Positions 38,322 through 49,885 of a stretch of DNA of 64,000 nt are shown in pieces (position 1 is the stretch's first letter; each line of letters opens with the position of its first letter). Origin of the DNA: Agrocybe praecox (lineage: Eukaryota > Basidiomycota > Agaricomycetes > Agaricales > Agrocybaceae). The notes below the pieces were generated by a model. The model was not told the origin of the DNA. It worked only from the letters and a program-made list of their open reading frames with translations, and did not search any database. A program made the position numbers and the translations under genes. The DNA lies in contig OZ024843.1 in the NCBI GenBank assembly GCA_964017145.1, forward strand, positions 549,001 to 613,000, read 5' to 3'.

Positions 38322-40286
38322 TGTCGTAGACGATACGTGAGGATTAAGGGAAAGGGGGGAGAAAGGAATGGAGGAAGAGGAGAGTGAGGAGGATGACAAG
38401 GAAGGAAAGAAAGATATAAGAAGGAAGAAGGGAAACACAAAAGGCAGTGCACTGTATTATAAGTCCATCCGAGTGACAAAACGGCCACCAAGCCACCGCA
38501 CGACACTCGTGCCGTCATGGTACTTTGTCTGCATAGAGTATGTACCAGACCGTACCAGACCTTTTCTCTATGTCTCGGTTCTTTTTATATTTATTTCCTC
38601 ACTAAACCCTGTCATTTCTTTCTATAGGATTCATGTTCAGTCTGCGTCTACCACTCAAAACATACGCACCAAATTCACGATAGGGTCAGATAGGGTCTTG
38701 GCAAACAAGTGACATTACGACCGGACCCGCCACCGCGTCACCGCCTACTGTCACAAACAGGTGTAACCTCACCGTGCCGATGCGGCCTCGGCAGGAGTAT
38801 CCCAAAAATAGTCGATGACGGTCTCAAGTCGCCATTTAAACTAAAGAAGCTTCTAAGAAATACTTCGCTCAAACTTCACTTGCAATACCGCGTAGCAGAC
38901 GAAACTCCGTCATCGAAAATCAATATTACAAATGCTCCCGTTCGACAAGTCAAGTGAAGTAATATGACAGTAAAACAACTTTCTTTTCCTCCTTCCTCGT
39001 CGCTTCAAGCTTCACCGCCCGTTCATGATTTTCGGGATAGACGGCATCGGACGACCTTACAACCTTGATGCGAACCCCCCGAAAAGTCGACCGCATTACC
39101 ACGTATGTCTTCCCAATGCCTTGGCTGGCATGAAGTCTATAACTAATATTTAGTGTATGACACAAATATCTGGCGCTCGCTGTCACGTTTAAACGACAAC
39201 AGACAGTTGGACATAAACGTCATGGAAGACATTAATGGCTGCGTCGGGCGTATGTATCATGCTGTGGATGTTTTTTTTATATCCCCTTCGTCATTCTGGG
39301 TTTTTAATAGCGACTTGCTTCTTTTTTATCGAGGTCTCACATTTTTTACGCAGCTTCGAATCGAAATATTATATGTCCCACAAATTATCCACATACTGAT
39401 TCCTAGCACCCCATTTGCGCACGTTGACCGTCGACTCGGAGCTCCCAGGGAGACAGTACTCTGAGCCTCTGAGCTCAGTATGAGAGGCTTTAATTAATGT
39501 TGAAATCATAAGAAATATGCATGGCAATCATGCAGGATCATGCACTGAGCACAACAGCTCCCCAGAGTCCACCCTGGACAGTATATGTACTATCTGCTAT
39601 CAATACCAGCATCATGATGATCATCTTGATATTGTAGACATCTATCACTATTATCATCACCGTTGGCAACCCAAAATACGAGACAAATAAATAGAATAGT
39701 GTCAATGATGTCTATTCAAGCTTCAAGCTTCAACCTGTACCTGCATCATCCGACACCGCCAACGCAGCTAGGTAGGTAGGTACTCTACACGGGTCTTACT
39801 AGTAAAATTCAAAGCTTAGTTGGCCCCATTTATCCACTTTTACATCCACATCCATCTCCTTCGATCAATCAGCGCTCATCCTCATAAGCTTTGTGCCTAA
39901 AACGATCACTAATCCGTATTTATCCCATGCACAAGTCTTGGTACTAGCAACAGTAGCCACGCCGTTGACGCGGGACTGAGGCGAGACTGGACCGGGTCTT
40001 ATTTTTTTTTGAGTTGATTGACAGTTGACTGTCTGAGAATTTTATATTTGCTTGTGGCGGTGCCTCAGGCACCGTACTAACGCATGTACGTACGCGTTAC
40101 TTATATGTATGTACTGACAGAAATGTTTATATTATATTCAATTTGATAAATGTTACGCTTAGTGAATGGTGTACTTACACTAGTACGGCATCACATAAAA
40201 CGTGGCTTGTATTTTATTGAGATTTACAGGTACGACGTTTGGACTGACTGCCAAAGTTTCTCTTGAAGCCGCGTAACCGGGTAGAC
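38322..40286. other. Long intergenic stretch, no gene seen
   Basis: About 2 kb upstream of the copper radical oxidase. Contains the oxidase promoter and a run of three TTCAAGC-type units at 39715-39733. Open frames are short and featureless. I see no transposon ends or RNA genes. Confidence 0.5.
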
Positions 40287-40307
40287 CTTGAAGCTTGAAG
40301 CTTGAAG
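40287..40307. repeat. CTTGAAG tandem (three 7-bp units)
   Basis: Three perfect copies of CTTGAAG. The complementary unit CTTCAAG also forms short tandems at 32709-32722 and 39715-39733, all in intergenic DNA. Each unit overlaps an AAGCTT palindrome. Confidence 0.7.
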
Positions 40308-40390
40308 TCGCATGACTTTTCCATATCAGTTATTTTAAGAATCAGCAAATTAACGCGTCTTGGAGTCACCTGACAGTTCGCAAGCATCAC

Positions 40391-40462
40391 GGGGGGTGGC
40401 CGTAAGCGTGGGACAAATGAATTCGTAGACCTCACTGGTTCGAACCCCGACGCTCCCAAAAA
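40391..40462 (+). other. Weak tRNA-like segment
   Basis: GGTTCGAACCCCG matches a B box and TGGCCGTAAGCGTGG loosely matches an A box. A 7-bp acceptor-like pairing GGGGGTG with CGCTCCC (including wobble pairs) can be drawn. The D and anticodon arms do not fold convincingly and the total length is short, so this is at best a decayed tRNA or SINE piece. Confidence 0.2.
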
Positions 40463-40911
40463 CACACAAACCATTTATGCTTCGGGAGCAATTGGATGTC
40501 GTACGCTGACTGTGAGACCTTGAGACCCTAATTAGTGACGGCTTTGAGAAGCGTCCAGGCATGTCAACTGATCACGAACCCATTGTTCTTCGAAGAAGGG
40601 TTGATCTGTGTCATGTATAGTGTGCTACATACACCGTGAGATGCTCATGGTATGCCAAAGGAATTAGCGCGCGTGGTCACTGGTTGAGCTATATATGGAA
40701 ATTATGCCCATTTATATTTTTTGTAGGTGACAATCGAAGATTTTTCCTCGACGTCGGAGGTTCATTGAGTGGCGAGCTCTTTGGCTCCATTTCTAAACTA
40801 CATGCGCAGGTTTATTCCAGGGTAGTACGTTGATTGTTGGCGCGTCATAATAAGAGTTATAAACCGGCATTCATCAACTTGTATTTCGGGTCTATAATCA
40901 AATTTATTCAA

Positions 40912-42063
40912 TTACATCATTATCATACCAACCAATACCCATAACAAATAAGCTAAAGCTATCGAATTGCTTGGATAATACCTGTGTCCCTCACTCGTTC
41001 CCTCAACAAGCACAATGTTCCCTCCAATTGTATCATTCAGACAACCTAAAAGACTCTCGTCAATGCCATTGGGAAGAGGAACATCTTGCGTTCCGCTGGG
41101 CTGGAAAATAGAAGTATTGTTGTATCCTTCCAGAATCAAAACTGCAGTACTGCCGCGATAATACTGAACAGCTTGCTCCGGCTTCGGAGCGGTTGGAGAA
41201 GAGGCGTTGTATGGGGTTGCGAGACTGTTAAAGTCTACACCGACGTCTAAGAGTAAGCAAACTACAGAGATATCTTGGAGCACGCTGTGCACTGTGATAT
41301 TATCCGAAAGGAATTGAAAGGTCGAAAAAGGAGTAGGGACGCCAGGTATTAACTGCGCTGAGTGGAATCGTGAGGTCATCATGATTCCTCCTGGTCTAGA
41401 GGTATTATCAGGTGCACCGTAGTAAATTCATCTTAGTCTTTCGTGTTTCAATCTGGGGAGTAGGTTAACAAGACAACTTACCTCGGTATCGAACAGGTAC
41501 GCCGAGCTGCTATTACCCGCAACACCATCCCACGATACGGGCCAAAACCAGAAGGGAAAGTTACGACCAGCAACACCACGATCACTCGTAGATCCTGGGC
41601 CAGTGTATCCGCTTCCGTACTGCCTGAATCGAATGAGCATCACTGCCTGAATCGGCATGCTGGAATATATCACATACCTAGTACCATAAATTTGGTCTCT
41701 TGTACCGCCACCCATTGTTCTTCCAATAAACATATCTCCAGACTTTATGGTGACTTGTGCATTGGTTCCTTCAATAATAGGCTCTACAATCATCGGAGAT
41801 TGTTCACCCGGAAAGGTAATTTCATAAGTGCGAATAAGAGGAAGTGTACTGTTAGGGGAAGGGTCAGATCCCCCTCCTCCTCCTCCTCCTCCTCCGCCCC
41901 CGCCGCCTTCGTCATCTCCTTCGCCTTCGCCTCCCTTCCCACCCTTTGGAGGCCCAGCCCTGCTCTCAACGACGTTGGTCGCATCCCTGGCGTCGTCTTT
42001 GCCCTCTGAGTTTTCAGCCGGCTGCTGTGCGATGCCGGCCAATACAGATTTACTATATATCAT
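40912..42063 (-). CDS. Putative GPI-anchored surface protein, basidiomycete-restricted family
   Basis: Unknown function. Proposed exons 42063-41678, 41623-41482 and 41421-40912 give 345 residues. A run of about 13 Gly lies near residues 52-65. The conserved core contains YGTRQYGSGY, GRNFPFWFWPVSWDG, YLFDTE and YGAPDNTSRPGG, an arrangement I recall from uncharacterised secreted basidiomycete proteins. The C-terminus (NSIALAYLLWVLVGMIMM) is hydrophobic to the last residue, as in GPI-anchor signals, and several NxT/NxS sites are present. Two oddities: no signal peptide is visible at this start, and the second intron (41481-41422) would have to end in AC instead of AG to keep the conserved YG..NTSRPGG segment in frame. 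A TATA-like TATAAG lies about 125 bases upstream (42185-42190). Confidence 0.65.
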
Positions 42064-43676
42064 GTTGTGCTAGCAAGTATCAAGAATCCAGATAGTGAAT
42101 CAGGTTTGACGCTGGAAAGAAGTAGTTGCGATGTAAGAGAGACAAAATTAAAGCATCGAACGTATGAAGGAGCCCACTCGGCTGCTTATATGCTAGGATA
42201 TGATATCTTTGGCAGTATCTGGGTATTAGGGAACGAAAGCTTGGTTGTGTTCTTGAAGGGTTCTATCACCGCCGATTATACCAAAATGTCCATATGACTT
42301 TAGATGGATTCAGAGCCTGTGATTACGAGTGTATTGTATCTGCTATCAAAATGTATACATGACATGTGGTCAATAGAACATGATTCTGATTTTCATCAAC
42401 TAGTGCTCTTTAAATATCCAACGTTTCTATGGTTTTGACGGACTGGACATAGCCTCAATTTTCCAGGCGCCTAAAAATATGCACTCCGCCAGCGAATAAG
42501 GATGAATTTTGAATAGATTACGAACACGAATGATGAACATTTGAACGCCATCTCGTTGTCTTCAGACGCACGAGATCGGCAAGTCCGAAACGGGAAAATA
42601 CATTCCCATTTTGGATTTGTAAATCATATCACTAGGAGGTAACTCAATACCTGTGCAATTATTTTGAGAAAATCTACAATTCTTTCCACCAAGGATGGAT
42701 GGAAGCGGATAGTAAATGATCAACGGAGGGTTTAAACGGAGGTTTAATACCGTTAATTTTAGTCAGTCTTTTTGTTTTCCAAATTGACACACCGCCTCAC
42801 ACCGCTTTGCTATGCTACTAAGATGGAATTTGGCATTTATGGAAGCGAACGAAGCAGGGATGTTCCATGCGGCTTTTGTCGCTTTTTTTCAATCATATTG
42901 TCCACTGACTGCTGCCCAAATATCTGGAGGCTGACAACCAGATTGACATGTCTTTCGCGATTGTGCTGGTAGTATAGCAGGTACAGGACTGAAATGCACT
43001 GTACGTTCGCGACAGAATCGTCGTCCTCAAAAAGAAGAAAAAGAAGAGATGAGGGAGTAAAATAAAAAGGACGATAACAAATTGGAAATAGACTAATCAG
43101 TAGAAGAAAATGGAGCGCTTGATCGATCGGGGGCCAAGGCAAGTCATAAAAAAACTTTCGTTGGGATGTATGGTAAAATACGTAAAAATGCATGCAGTAG
43201 ACATTTCGACAAGAGGAATACATATATAGGTCATGAAAAGGGGGGAGGGGGAGGAAGAAGTGTAAATATGAACAAGTTCACCCAGTACATATAAACACAG
43301 GGTCACGAAAATGCATCGTAATCTATGCCAAAGACAAAGAAAAAAGTCGCATGTGTACATGCTAAATATTCGAACAATGGAGCAAGTCGTGAAATGATGG
43401 AGGTGGAATGTGAAAGCAGAAGAGTCGTATCAGTCGTTAAATATAATAGATGGTGGTGGTGTTACAAGCAGATGAACGATCTATAGATAAGTAGGAAAAA
43501 ATGAAGTAGTGAAGTCCACTTGGAGATGTTGCAAGTGTGTATGTGGCGTCGGGCGTCATTTTTTGTCGGAAAAAAGGGAAGTGTGACGCGATGGAAGAAA
43601 TAGATATGAACAAGAGTTTCCAATATGAACCGACGAGAAACCCAGAGGAGAAATAAAAGATGAGTCAAGAAAACAG
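42064..43676. other. Intergenic, no gene seen
   Basis: About 1.6 kb holding the upstream region of the GPI-type protein gene and the 3' flank of the next minus-strand gene. Short AT-rich frames only. Confidence 0.5.
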
Positions 43677-45441
43677 TCACCGACCGAGGAACGCCGTAAC
43701 CCCACTTTCGTTGGTTTTTTCATCAGCCTCATTGTCCTGAGTTTCGCCGTTGGGCATCGTAGTACCCCATACCTCGTCCCCGCTCCCGTCAGGATCAAAG
43801 GACGGGTACGGGTACCCGAAAGTCTCATCTATAACTGGTCCATCAAAGTTATAGACGTAATCATACCCGTTGAACTCCTGAGCAGTGCTCCTGCCACGCC
43901 CAGTCCGAGTGCGTAGTTGGGATCGTCGCCGAACTATGTCTCTGCGTAACTGTTCCAGCTCAGGATCTGGCGTCCATCGATACGGTTGCTGTTGTTGTGA
44001 ATATGCCGAATTGACCATAGACCTGGACCTAGTATCTCGCTGTGTGGGGTAAGTAACCGCGAAAGTCGGGGTAGTGCTTGAACCTGAGCTAGAGAGAGAT
44101 GCTGAAGAATCAGAACGTTGCATGCTTGAACCAGTATCAAAATTCCCATTAGTCGACTGTCCTGCGCGGGCAGAATGGGGCCTCTCGTCTTCGGACAATG
44201 GCGCCGGAGACGCTGTTGCAAACCGATCCAGAAACATGCCAGATGACGGTCGCTCCGGGTTACGCTCATCCATATTGGAAGAGAACACGATTGGGCGTGA
44301 GTAAGGATACCACGGATCTCCATCATCATCATAGGTTCGGACTCCAAATGCACTGAGGTTGTCCTCGTCCTCGTCATCCTCTAGACCATGGGTATGCAAC
44401 CCTTCGTCATCATCTTCTGAGAAATAATCCTGCCCAGACGAAAGCATTCCCATGAATAAATGAGAGTCTGAATCCATCCCCCTTCGAACAACCTCCGGTT
44501 GAGGAGCAGGAAATGTATAAGAAAGTGTCGATGAAACAGCGGTGGAGAAGAACGTGTATACGGTGCGTTCTGACCCCGATTTTGAGGAAGGTGTCCTGCG
44601 CGAGGAACCGAAATGCGTCAAGCTTTTGTCTAGTGACCTGGAACATAAAAAAGTGTCCGCCGCTGATTTACACGGAATGTATCGAGTGCCTAGTGGGTTG
44701 CCACTGCAGGGACGGTTTAATTGCATATCAAAGAAATGTATGACAACGGTCTCACCAAACAGCACAGCCTATTCCTTCTTTCACGCAACCGCAGGCACTC
44801 CGCGTGAATTTTGCAGCTTCCCTGGTGTCGAAGTATTCTGCATCCAGTTGTACTACACAGTCCTCTGCAGGCGTGCACGCAGACCAAACGCCCACTCGTG
44901 GTCGAGGTGCGCTGTGTCTATGAATAAGACTTCCGCACCCAGTACTCCTATTGGATTCTGGGGCCTCCACTGGTTCGTCTTGCTCGTCCTTTGGGAACAA
45001 AGGTAGAATCGAAGGCCTGAAAGGCTGACTGGTAGTACTAGCACACCACTTGTAGTCTTTCACGGGTGCGCCACAAGTCAAAGCATAGACGTATTCGTCA
45101 GATCCTTGCGCGGGTGCGCTGGAGTTCCCCGACCTATGCATTGAATGTCGAGCTCTTGCCGAACCTCCGTCTCTTTGCTGAGGAACATCGACAAAGTCGA
45201 AATCATATTGGACCCCCCAGTCTGGCCTGTCGTTTAGCACGACACTGCTTCTGATCGCTCCTCTCCTGCGCAGTCGTGATGCTTCACCAGAGCGTACAAG
45301 ATCTGATAATACTATAGAATCGTCTGCATCTGTTGGCCTCATTGCCGTATTGGACGATGAACTCGAAGAGGCCGAGGATGAACGCGACCTCCTGGAGGGT
45401 CTCGGTGGAATTTGTGAAATATATGAGTATGTCACAGGCAT
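43677..45441 (-). CDS. Ser/Asp-rich protein with cysteine cluster, unknown function
   Basis: Exon 1 is 45441-44756 and exon 2 is 44703-43677, joined in phase to 570 residues. Inside exon 2, a 42-base in-frame stretch at about 44641-44600 begins GTCACTAG and ends CGCAG. It could be a further intron (556 residues) but is read through here. The N-terminal 40 residues are Ser/Arg-rich. The splice joins a cysteine cluster, GCVKEGIGCAV then CGNPLGTRYIPC, which spaces four or five Cys like a small zinc-binding knuckle. The downstream half is acidic and Ser-rich (SEDDDEG, DDEDEDN), with a basic patch RRDIVRRRSQLRTRTGRGR. I recognise the CGNPLGTRY element from uncharacterised agaricomycete proteins only. 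It has no signal peptide or membrane span, so it is likely nuclear or cytosolic. Confidence 0.72.
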
Positions 45442-46191
45442 TTCCAGAACTTTTTATCCCGTTCCTTTTGTTTGAGGGTTTAAAGATGAAAAATGGTAGC
45501 AGGTCTTAGTTCGTGGTGGTTGCGTTCTGAGAACACGCCGTATGGGCGTGTTCTCAGTTCGGCGCAGAGCAGGATATTATGTAATAAATGATTTTCTTGA
45601 ATTACTAAGCATAATGTATTTTTAACTAAAATTCTTTACTATGACTTGACTATGACGCGGTCTTGAAACTTGGAGTTGACTTGTTCGCATCCATGCAGGA
45701 GCCATTCTTGTTTATGAACTTTCTAGCGGGAGGACAACCGGTCAAGTTCGGTCTTTTAAGTTTTTTAACAGTACTACTATAGTACTTACAATCTCGAAAA
45801 CTACATTAGCCTGGACTTGCAGCAAATTGCAGAATGCGGATGCCTAGTAAGCGCCCACCTCAGAGTCACTAACTTGAGACTTAAGATGCTTGGGATACCA
45901 GAGGAGTCAGTACGATATCACTATATCCTTGATTTACTTCTATCATTCCTAACGTCAGGTATCGGGAGTAGCTTGCCAATTTATAGCATTCCAGACCGTT
46001 GAGCATCGCAACATCGCCTCAATGAGTACAGTTTACTCAACGGGAGTGAGAGTTCCAATTACCATAATATTTTCCAGAAAATGTGTCTAATGTCCACAGG
46101 TGAGCACCAAAGATCTCGAAAGAAGAAAATAATATACAAAAAATATTTCGACATAACATACCAATGGACACCCAACCGTAATACAGACGTC
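45442..46191. other. Intergenic region with a 13-bp hairpin
   Basis: About 750 bases upstream of the Ser/Asp-rich protein gene and downstream of the next minus-strand gene. The only notable element is the inverted repeat at 45527-45557. No gene is seen. Confidence 0.5.
45527..45557. repeat. Perfect 13-bp inverted repeat, 5-base loop
   Basis: CTGAGAACACGCC (45527-45539) is followed by GTATG and then its exact reverse complement (45545-45557). It lies 86 bases upstream of the ATG at 45441, in the promoter or 5' UTR of that minus-strand gene. It could be a dimeric factor site or an RNA hairpin. Confidence 0.7.
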
Positions 46192-47442
46192 CTACGAACG
46201 GAACCAAGACGACCTCTTGTTTTTACGGTCGCCTTTCTTCTCTCCTTCGTGCGAGTCTTGTTTGCTTTTCTTGTCTTTCGTCTTCTTCTTTTCCTTCTTA
46301 CCCTCATTCTTTTCTCCGTATACTGGCACAGCTACACCCCCACCAAATCCAACTCCTGGTCCAGCTTCATGCCCACCTTCGGAAGCAGTCCAATACCCCG
46401 CACCAAGCTCCTCCGACACTGTCATGCCGCTCATGGGCGAATACGTCGCACCCGCACCACCCGCACCCCCTGTAATCACTGACGACGCCCCACCATGTCT
46501 CAACGACCTGTTCGCATTAAACGACTGCGGCGTCGACTTCTCTGTTATCGTCGACAGGGTGTATCCAGGTATGTATCTGTTCGGAGCACGGTTGGGCGGA
46601 GCATTGGGATCGTAGGGGTATGAATATGGGTATGGTGCTTGGTAAAGATTTGGGTTTGGATCTGGCGCCGGGGAAGGATAATTTGGATAGGGAGGGGCGT
46701 AGTTCGGGTCATATGGATTATAGTTGATATTTGGATCGTATGGGCTATGAGAGGAATTCGGGTCATATAGATATGGGTAAGGATAATACGCGTGGTTCGG
46801 GTCTGTCCCTGGTGTTTGCGATCCGGAAAGCGCACCGAGCGGAGGAGGCCAGGTTCCTTGAGGTGACGACGTTTGCACAGCGGTCATCGACGACGAGCGG
46901 GAAAATAAATCCTTAATCTGCGTCCAAATTCCAAAGGTATTTGCACCTCTGTTCGATTCCTGCGTATATGGCTGACCCTGGGTCTGAACGGGTGGTTGAG
47001 CCACAGATCTCGGGCTAGCAGTGCTGGCTTTCGGACTCGAGCTGCCTCCCGAGCTCGTAGCGTACTTTCCATTAGTATCACTCTTGTCTCTTATCTCTCT
47101 CTCTGCATCGCCCGCACCTCCTCCACCTACACCCCTAAGCCACTCCTCTGCTGCGGCTTCTCTCCTTCGCCTCTTCCTCCATCTTCTCCGAACTACCCAC
47201 CACGTCAAAACGCCCAGGACGAACGCACCAAGGAGCCCTAAGACGATACCTATCGCCAAGGCGAGGGATGCTTTGTGGGACTTTGGAGTTGGAGATGATG
47301 GAGGCGCAATTATTCTAGGAACTCCTGAATTAGTTGACGACAATGTCGACGACGACTGTGCTGATACAGATGTTAAATAGGTAGGAGAATTAAGGAGCAA
47401 TGACAGAATCCACAGGTGATTATAATAAAGACCCGGCGCCAT
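46192..47442 (-). CDS. Type I single-pass membrane protein with Tyr/Pro/Asn-rich tail
   Basis: Intronless, 416 residues from the ATG at 47442. The frame is open further upstream, but this Met begins a good signal peptide (LWILSLLLNSPTYLTSVSAQ). A short Ser/Thr/Pro-rich ectodomain of about 30 residues follows, then a membrane helix (SLALAIGIVLGLLGAFVLGV) near 58-80 with a strongly basic stop-transfer (RRRWRKRRRR). The cytosolic part has repeated Tyr/Pro/Asp/Asn units (YDPN, YPYPY) and ends in a Lys-rich tail. The architecture resembles mid2-like or wall-stress-sensor-like membrane proteins of fungi only in outline. Without homology evidence the role is unknown. The protein at 51547-52758 has the same plan. 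Confidence 0.65.
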   Translation of the reverse strand: MAPGLYYNHLWILSLLLNSPTYLTSVSAQSSSTLSSTNSGVPRIIAPPSSPTPKSHKASLALAIGIVLGLLGAFVLGVLTWWVVRRRWRKRRRREAAAEEWLRGVGGGGAGDAEREIRDKSDTNGKYATSSGGSSSPKASTASPRSVAQPPVQTQGQPYTQESNRGANTFGIWTQIKDLFSRSSSMTAVQTSSPQGTWPPPLGALSGSQTPGTDPNHAYYPYPYLYDPNSSHSPYDPNINYNPYDPNYAPPYPNYPSPAPDPNPNLYQAPYPYSYPYDPNAPPNRAPNRYIPGYTLSTITEKSTPQSFNANRSLRHGGASSVITGGAGGAGATYSPMSGMTVSEELGAGYWTASEGGHEAGPGVGFGGGVAVPVYGEKNEGKKEKKKTKDKKSKQDSHEGEKKGDRKNKRSSWFRS

Positions 47443-48547
47443 TGTTGTATTGGCCGTAAAATGATTGCTTTGAGACTGTTTCGAGACGAAACCAGTCGCC
47501 TGTCCGTTGCAAGATTTGTTGTTCAGGGAAAGTATAGCTGAGAGCCAGCAGAGAGTGGTATAAAGATACAGAGAGAAACAATCCCTATCGTCGGAAGAGA
47601 TGTATTGTACAGGATGATGATGATGATAGTCAGAAGGAAAGAAGGGTTGGAATCCGAGCCACGCAATCATGAAAAGCACAGCAAGCTAAGAATTGCCTTC
47701 TTGCCTTCCATTTGACTCCCCACTAAGATGAATAACCCGATCATTCCCATTGTCACCGGTTCGCCAGTCGAGGACTCAGCTTAATGAGCCTGTCTATGCC
47801 CCGGGTATCCTTGAAATCCTCGTCAAAGGCCCGACAATCGCGAGTCCAACCCCACCGAGCTCGGTTCCCAGCACATTTAAGGTGGATAATTAAGTACCAG
47901 AGTACTAGCCATAGCCTGGATAAATAGAGAAGGCCGATAAACCAACGAGCAGCAGGCTAGATCCCCTGGTCCTCGTGTTAGAAGCATGGTGATTACGGCG
48001 CGGCGTCCAGTGGAGAAATCGTGGCAGAAATCATAAATCGTGGGTGGAAAAGCTAGCCACGGGGCCGGTCACGGTGGTTCTGATTAACACATCGGTAGAG
48101 TACATGGGGACTTGATAGAGCCCAAGAAGTACAGAAAAAGATTTTTTTGTTCAGAGAGGTCCGTTTATGTTCGTAGCGGTTTGTGGTAGGGGTACGAGAG
48201 AGAAATACAGAAATGACATAGAAATATTGGCTTGTGAAAATATTTTCCTTCTGTTCAAGCGGCACCGATACGGCAACCGCCGAACCGGCATCGCAATTTT
48301 GGACAATCACTCCGCCCAAAGTTTTGTCAGCACTCCGACGGATTCGAGGTGGTTTCTGAGGATGACGATGACATACCCCTGGGGCCTGAGGCCTGAGGTT
48401 CGGTCGGAAGCAGGATACTATGCGAGTACTGGTATGGGCGGGAGGTAACCAACGGCAGTGACGAAGGAATGTGTCTCTTATGTTTTATACCCATATCTAC
48501 AATGTACATTGTCGGTCTCTATAAAGGCCATTTGTCCATGACATTCA
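47443..48547. other. Intergenic, no gene seen
   Basis: About 1.1 kb upstream of the membrane-protein gene. It has a short GAT repeat near 47615-47630. No coding frame with support. Confidence 0.5.
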
Positions 48548-48919
48548 CCTTGTGATCGGGATTTTTTTCTTTCCTTTTTGGACGACGAGGGCGACGATGG
48601 ATTAGCCTTGGCTGTATTTCCCACAATATTTGGATAAAGAAACTCCAGTTTACGTTTTGCCACAGGTTGGGCAAGCAGATGGACTTCGTATCGATCTTTT
48701 AGCCTGTCGTAAAGCTGCGTGTCAAATCCTACGCATTGCAATCCCGTATTTTCGATTTTGAGAGCTGGTGCTTCGTAGAGTTCGCTGAGAGTAGCAAGCT
48801 TTGCCTTATTCACTTTATGATTTTGGCACATTGTTGACTCTGCCAAGGCTTGAGAGGACTTCTGAAATGTACATATACAATCGATCGAAACCGTCGGGAT
48901 TTTTTGACCGAAAGTCAAT
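48548..48919 (-). pseudogene. Truncated duplicate of the 3' part of the coiled-coil gene at 54221-56045
   Basis: The minus strand aligns base by base with the last exon (54520-54221) and the very end of the preceding exon of the intact copy. Over an 87-residue overlap I count about 12 amino-acid differences (for example ENHKVNKAKF versus QNHKVNKAKL). Homology stops abruptly at 48919 inside the segment coding FRSKNPDGFDR, and most of the intervening intron has been lost. There is no promoter, start or N-terminal two-thirds, so it should not make the family protein. The frame still reads through a divergent tail. It is best explained as a partial segmental duplication from about 5.5 kb away. 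Confidence 0.85.
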
Positions 48920-49672
48920 CAATCGCCGAACTGGCTCCCAACTTGATTCTTTTTTAGAGTCCGATTGCGGCAAGACGGCAGTGGAAGACTCCAGAAAGAC
49001 TGACAACACAGTAATACATTACTCTATGTGCACAGAAAATTATATTTTTGCTTCTCTTCAATGACAAAAGAAATCCTAGTTACTAATGGCGCGTTGCGAA
49101 CCCTCGACTACTATCTCCATATTTCCTTCTTGAGGATGCGGACCATGGAGTTTCGTGTGCAGATGCAAAAAAGGACTAGAGCATGGTCCAGTCTACAAGA
49201 GGAAGTGCCCGATAATTTGAGGCCATATCCAAATCGAATACGGCCGGCATGCCCGCCTCAGCGACCTCGACTTGTCTGAATCACTCGGTTTAATATCGGT
49301 ATTCAAAAAGCCAAATATAGATGCCCAGCGCTTACCGACAATGTTCAATGGCAAACAGCACTAGCAGCCCCGCAAAGCCACCTGTGCATTGTTGAATGAC
49401 ACTGTACCATATGCCAGCCCTTGAAGCCATTCTTATTGACCATTGATTTGGAATGGTATAAATACAAGCTTTGATATAGATCGTAAATGCTTGGAGGCAG
49501 CCTTGCAACCTTCAGCGCTTCGAATTGCCACTCCCACTCTTGTAGGATATCCTAGTCGTAATTGATACATATCACAGGTACATCTTCAAAGCAATTACTA
49601 TTCCAAAGGGATATTAACTCCCTATTCCTCACAGTCAACTAGTATCGCGACTCATTACCGAATACAAAACAC
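48920..49672. other. Intergenic, no gene seen
   Basis: About 750 bases beyond the duplication breakpoint. TATAAATA at 49457-49464 may belong to the small frame that starts at 49673. Otherwise featureless. Confidence 0.45.
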
Positions 49673-49885
49673 ATGCTCCTTCCCCGTCGAACCTACCTTA
49701 TCCTATCCCTCATCATCATCATCATTCCCATCATAGTTAAGCGCGCGAGAGCAGCACCTACCTCTGTCTCCCCGAGCAATATATCCAACTTGTATGCATC
49801 CCCTGCTACGGACGATATCGAATACGCGGGGATATATGATCATGCGAAGTGTGATTACTCGATGCTAATTGAGGATTTTCTGTGA
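49673..49885 (+). CDS. Possible small secreted peptide (70 aa)
   Basis: A short intronless frame beginning MLLPRRTYLILSLIIIIIP, a strong signal-peptide or membrane-anchor core. A cleavage-like AAA segment (RARAAPTS) and about 40 hydrophilic residues with one Cys follow. TATAAATA lies about 210 bases upstream. It does not end in a CAAX box, so it is not a basidiomycete mating pheromone precursor. It may be a genuine small secreted protein or a chance frame; length alone cannot decide. Confidence 0.35.
   Translation: MLLPRRTYLILSLIIIIIPIIVKRARAAPTSVSPSNISNLYASPATDDIEYAGIYDHAKCDYSMLIEDFL

Noticed and set aside
46081..47380. Plus-strand frames of 119-133 codons, one signal-peptide-like
   Set aside because: Complement of the Lys-rich and Tyr/Pro-rich regions of the minus-strand membrane protein; hydrophobicity arises from reverse-complemented Lys codons.
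49673..49885. Mating pheromone precursor
   Set aside because: Short with a hydrophobic start, but the C-terminus IEDFL lacks a CAAX box and no STE3-like receptor gene is in the window.
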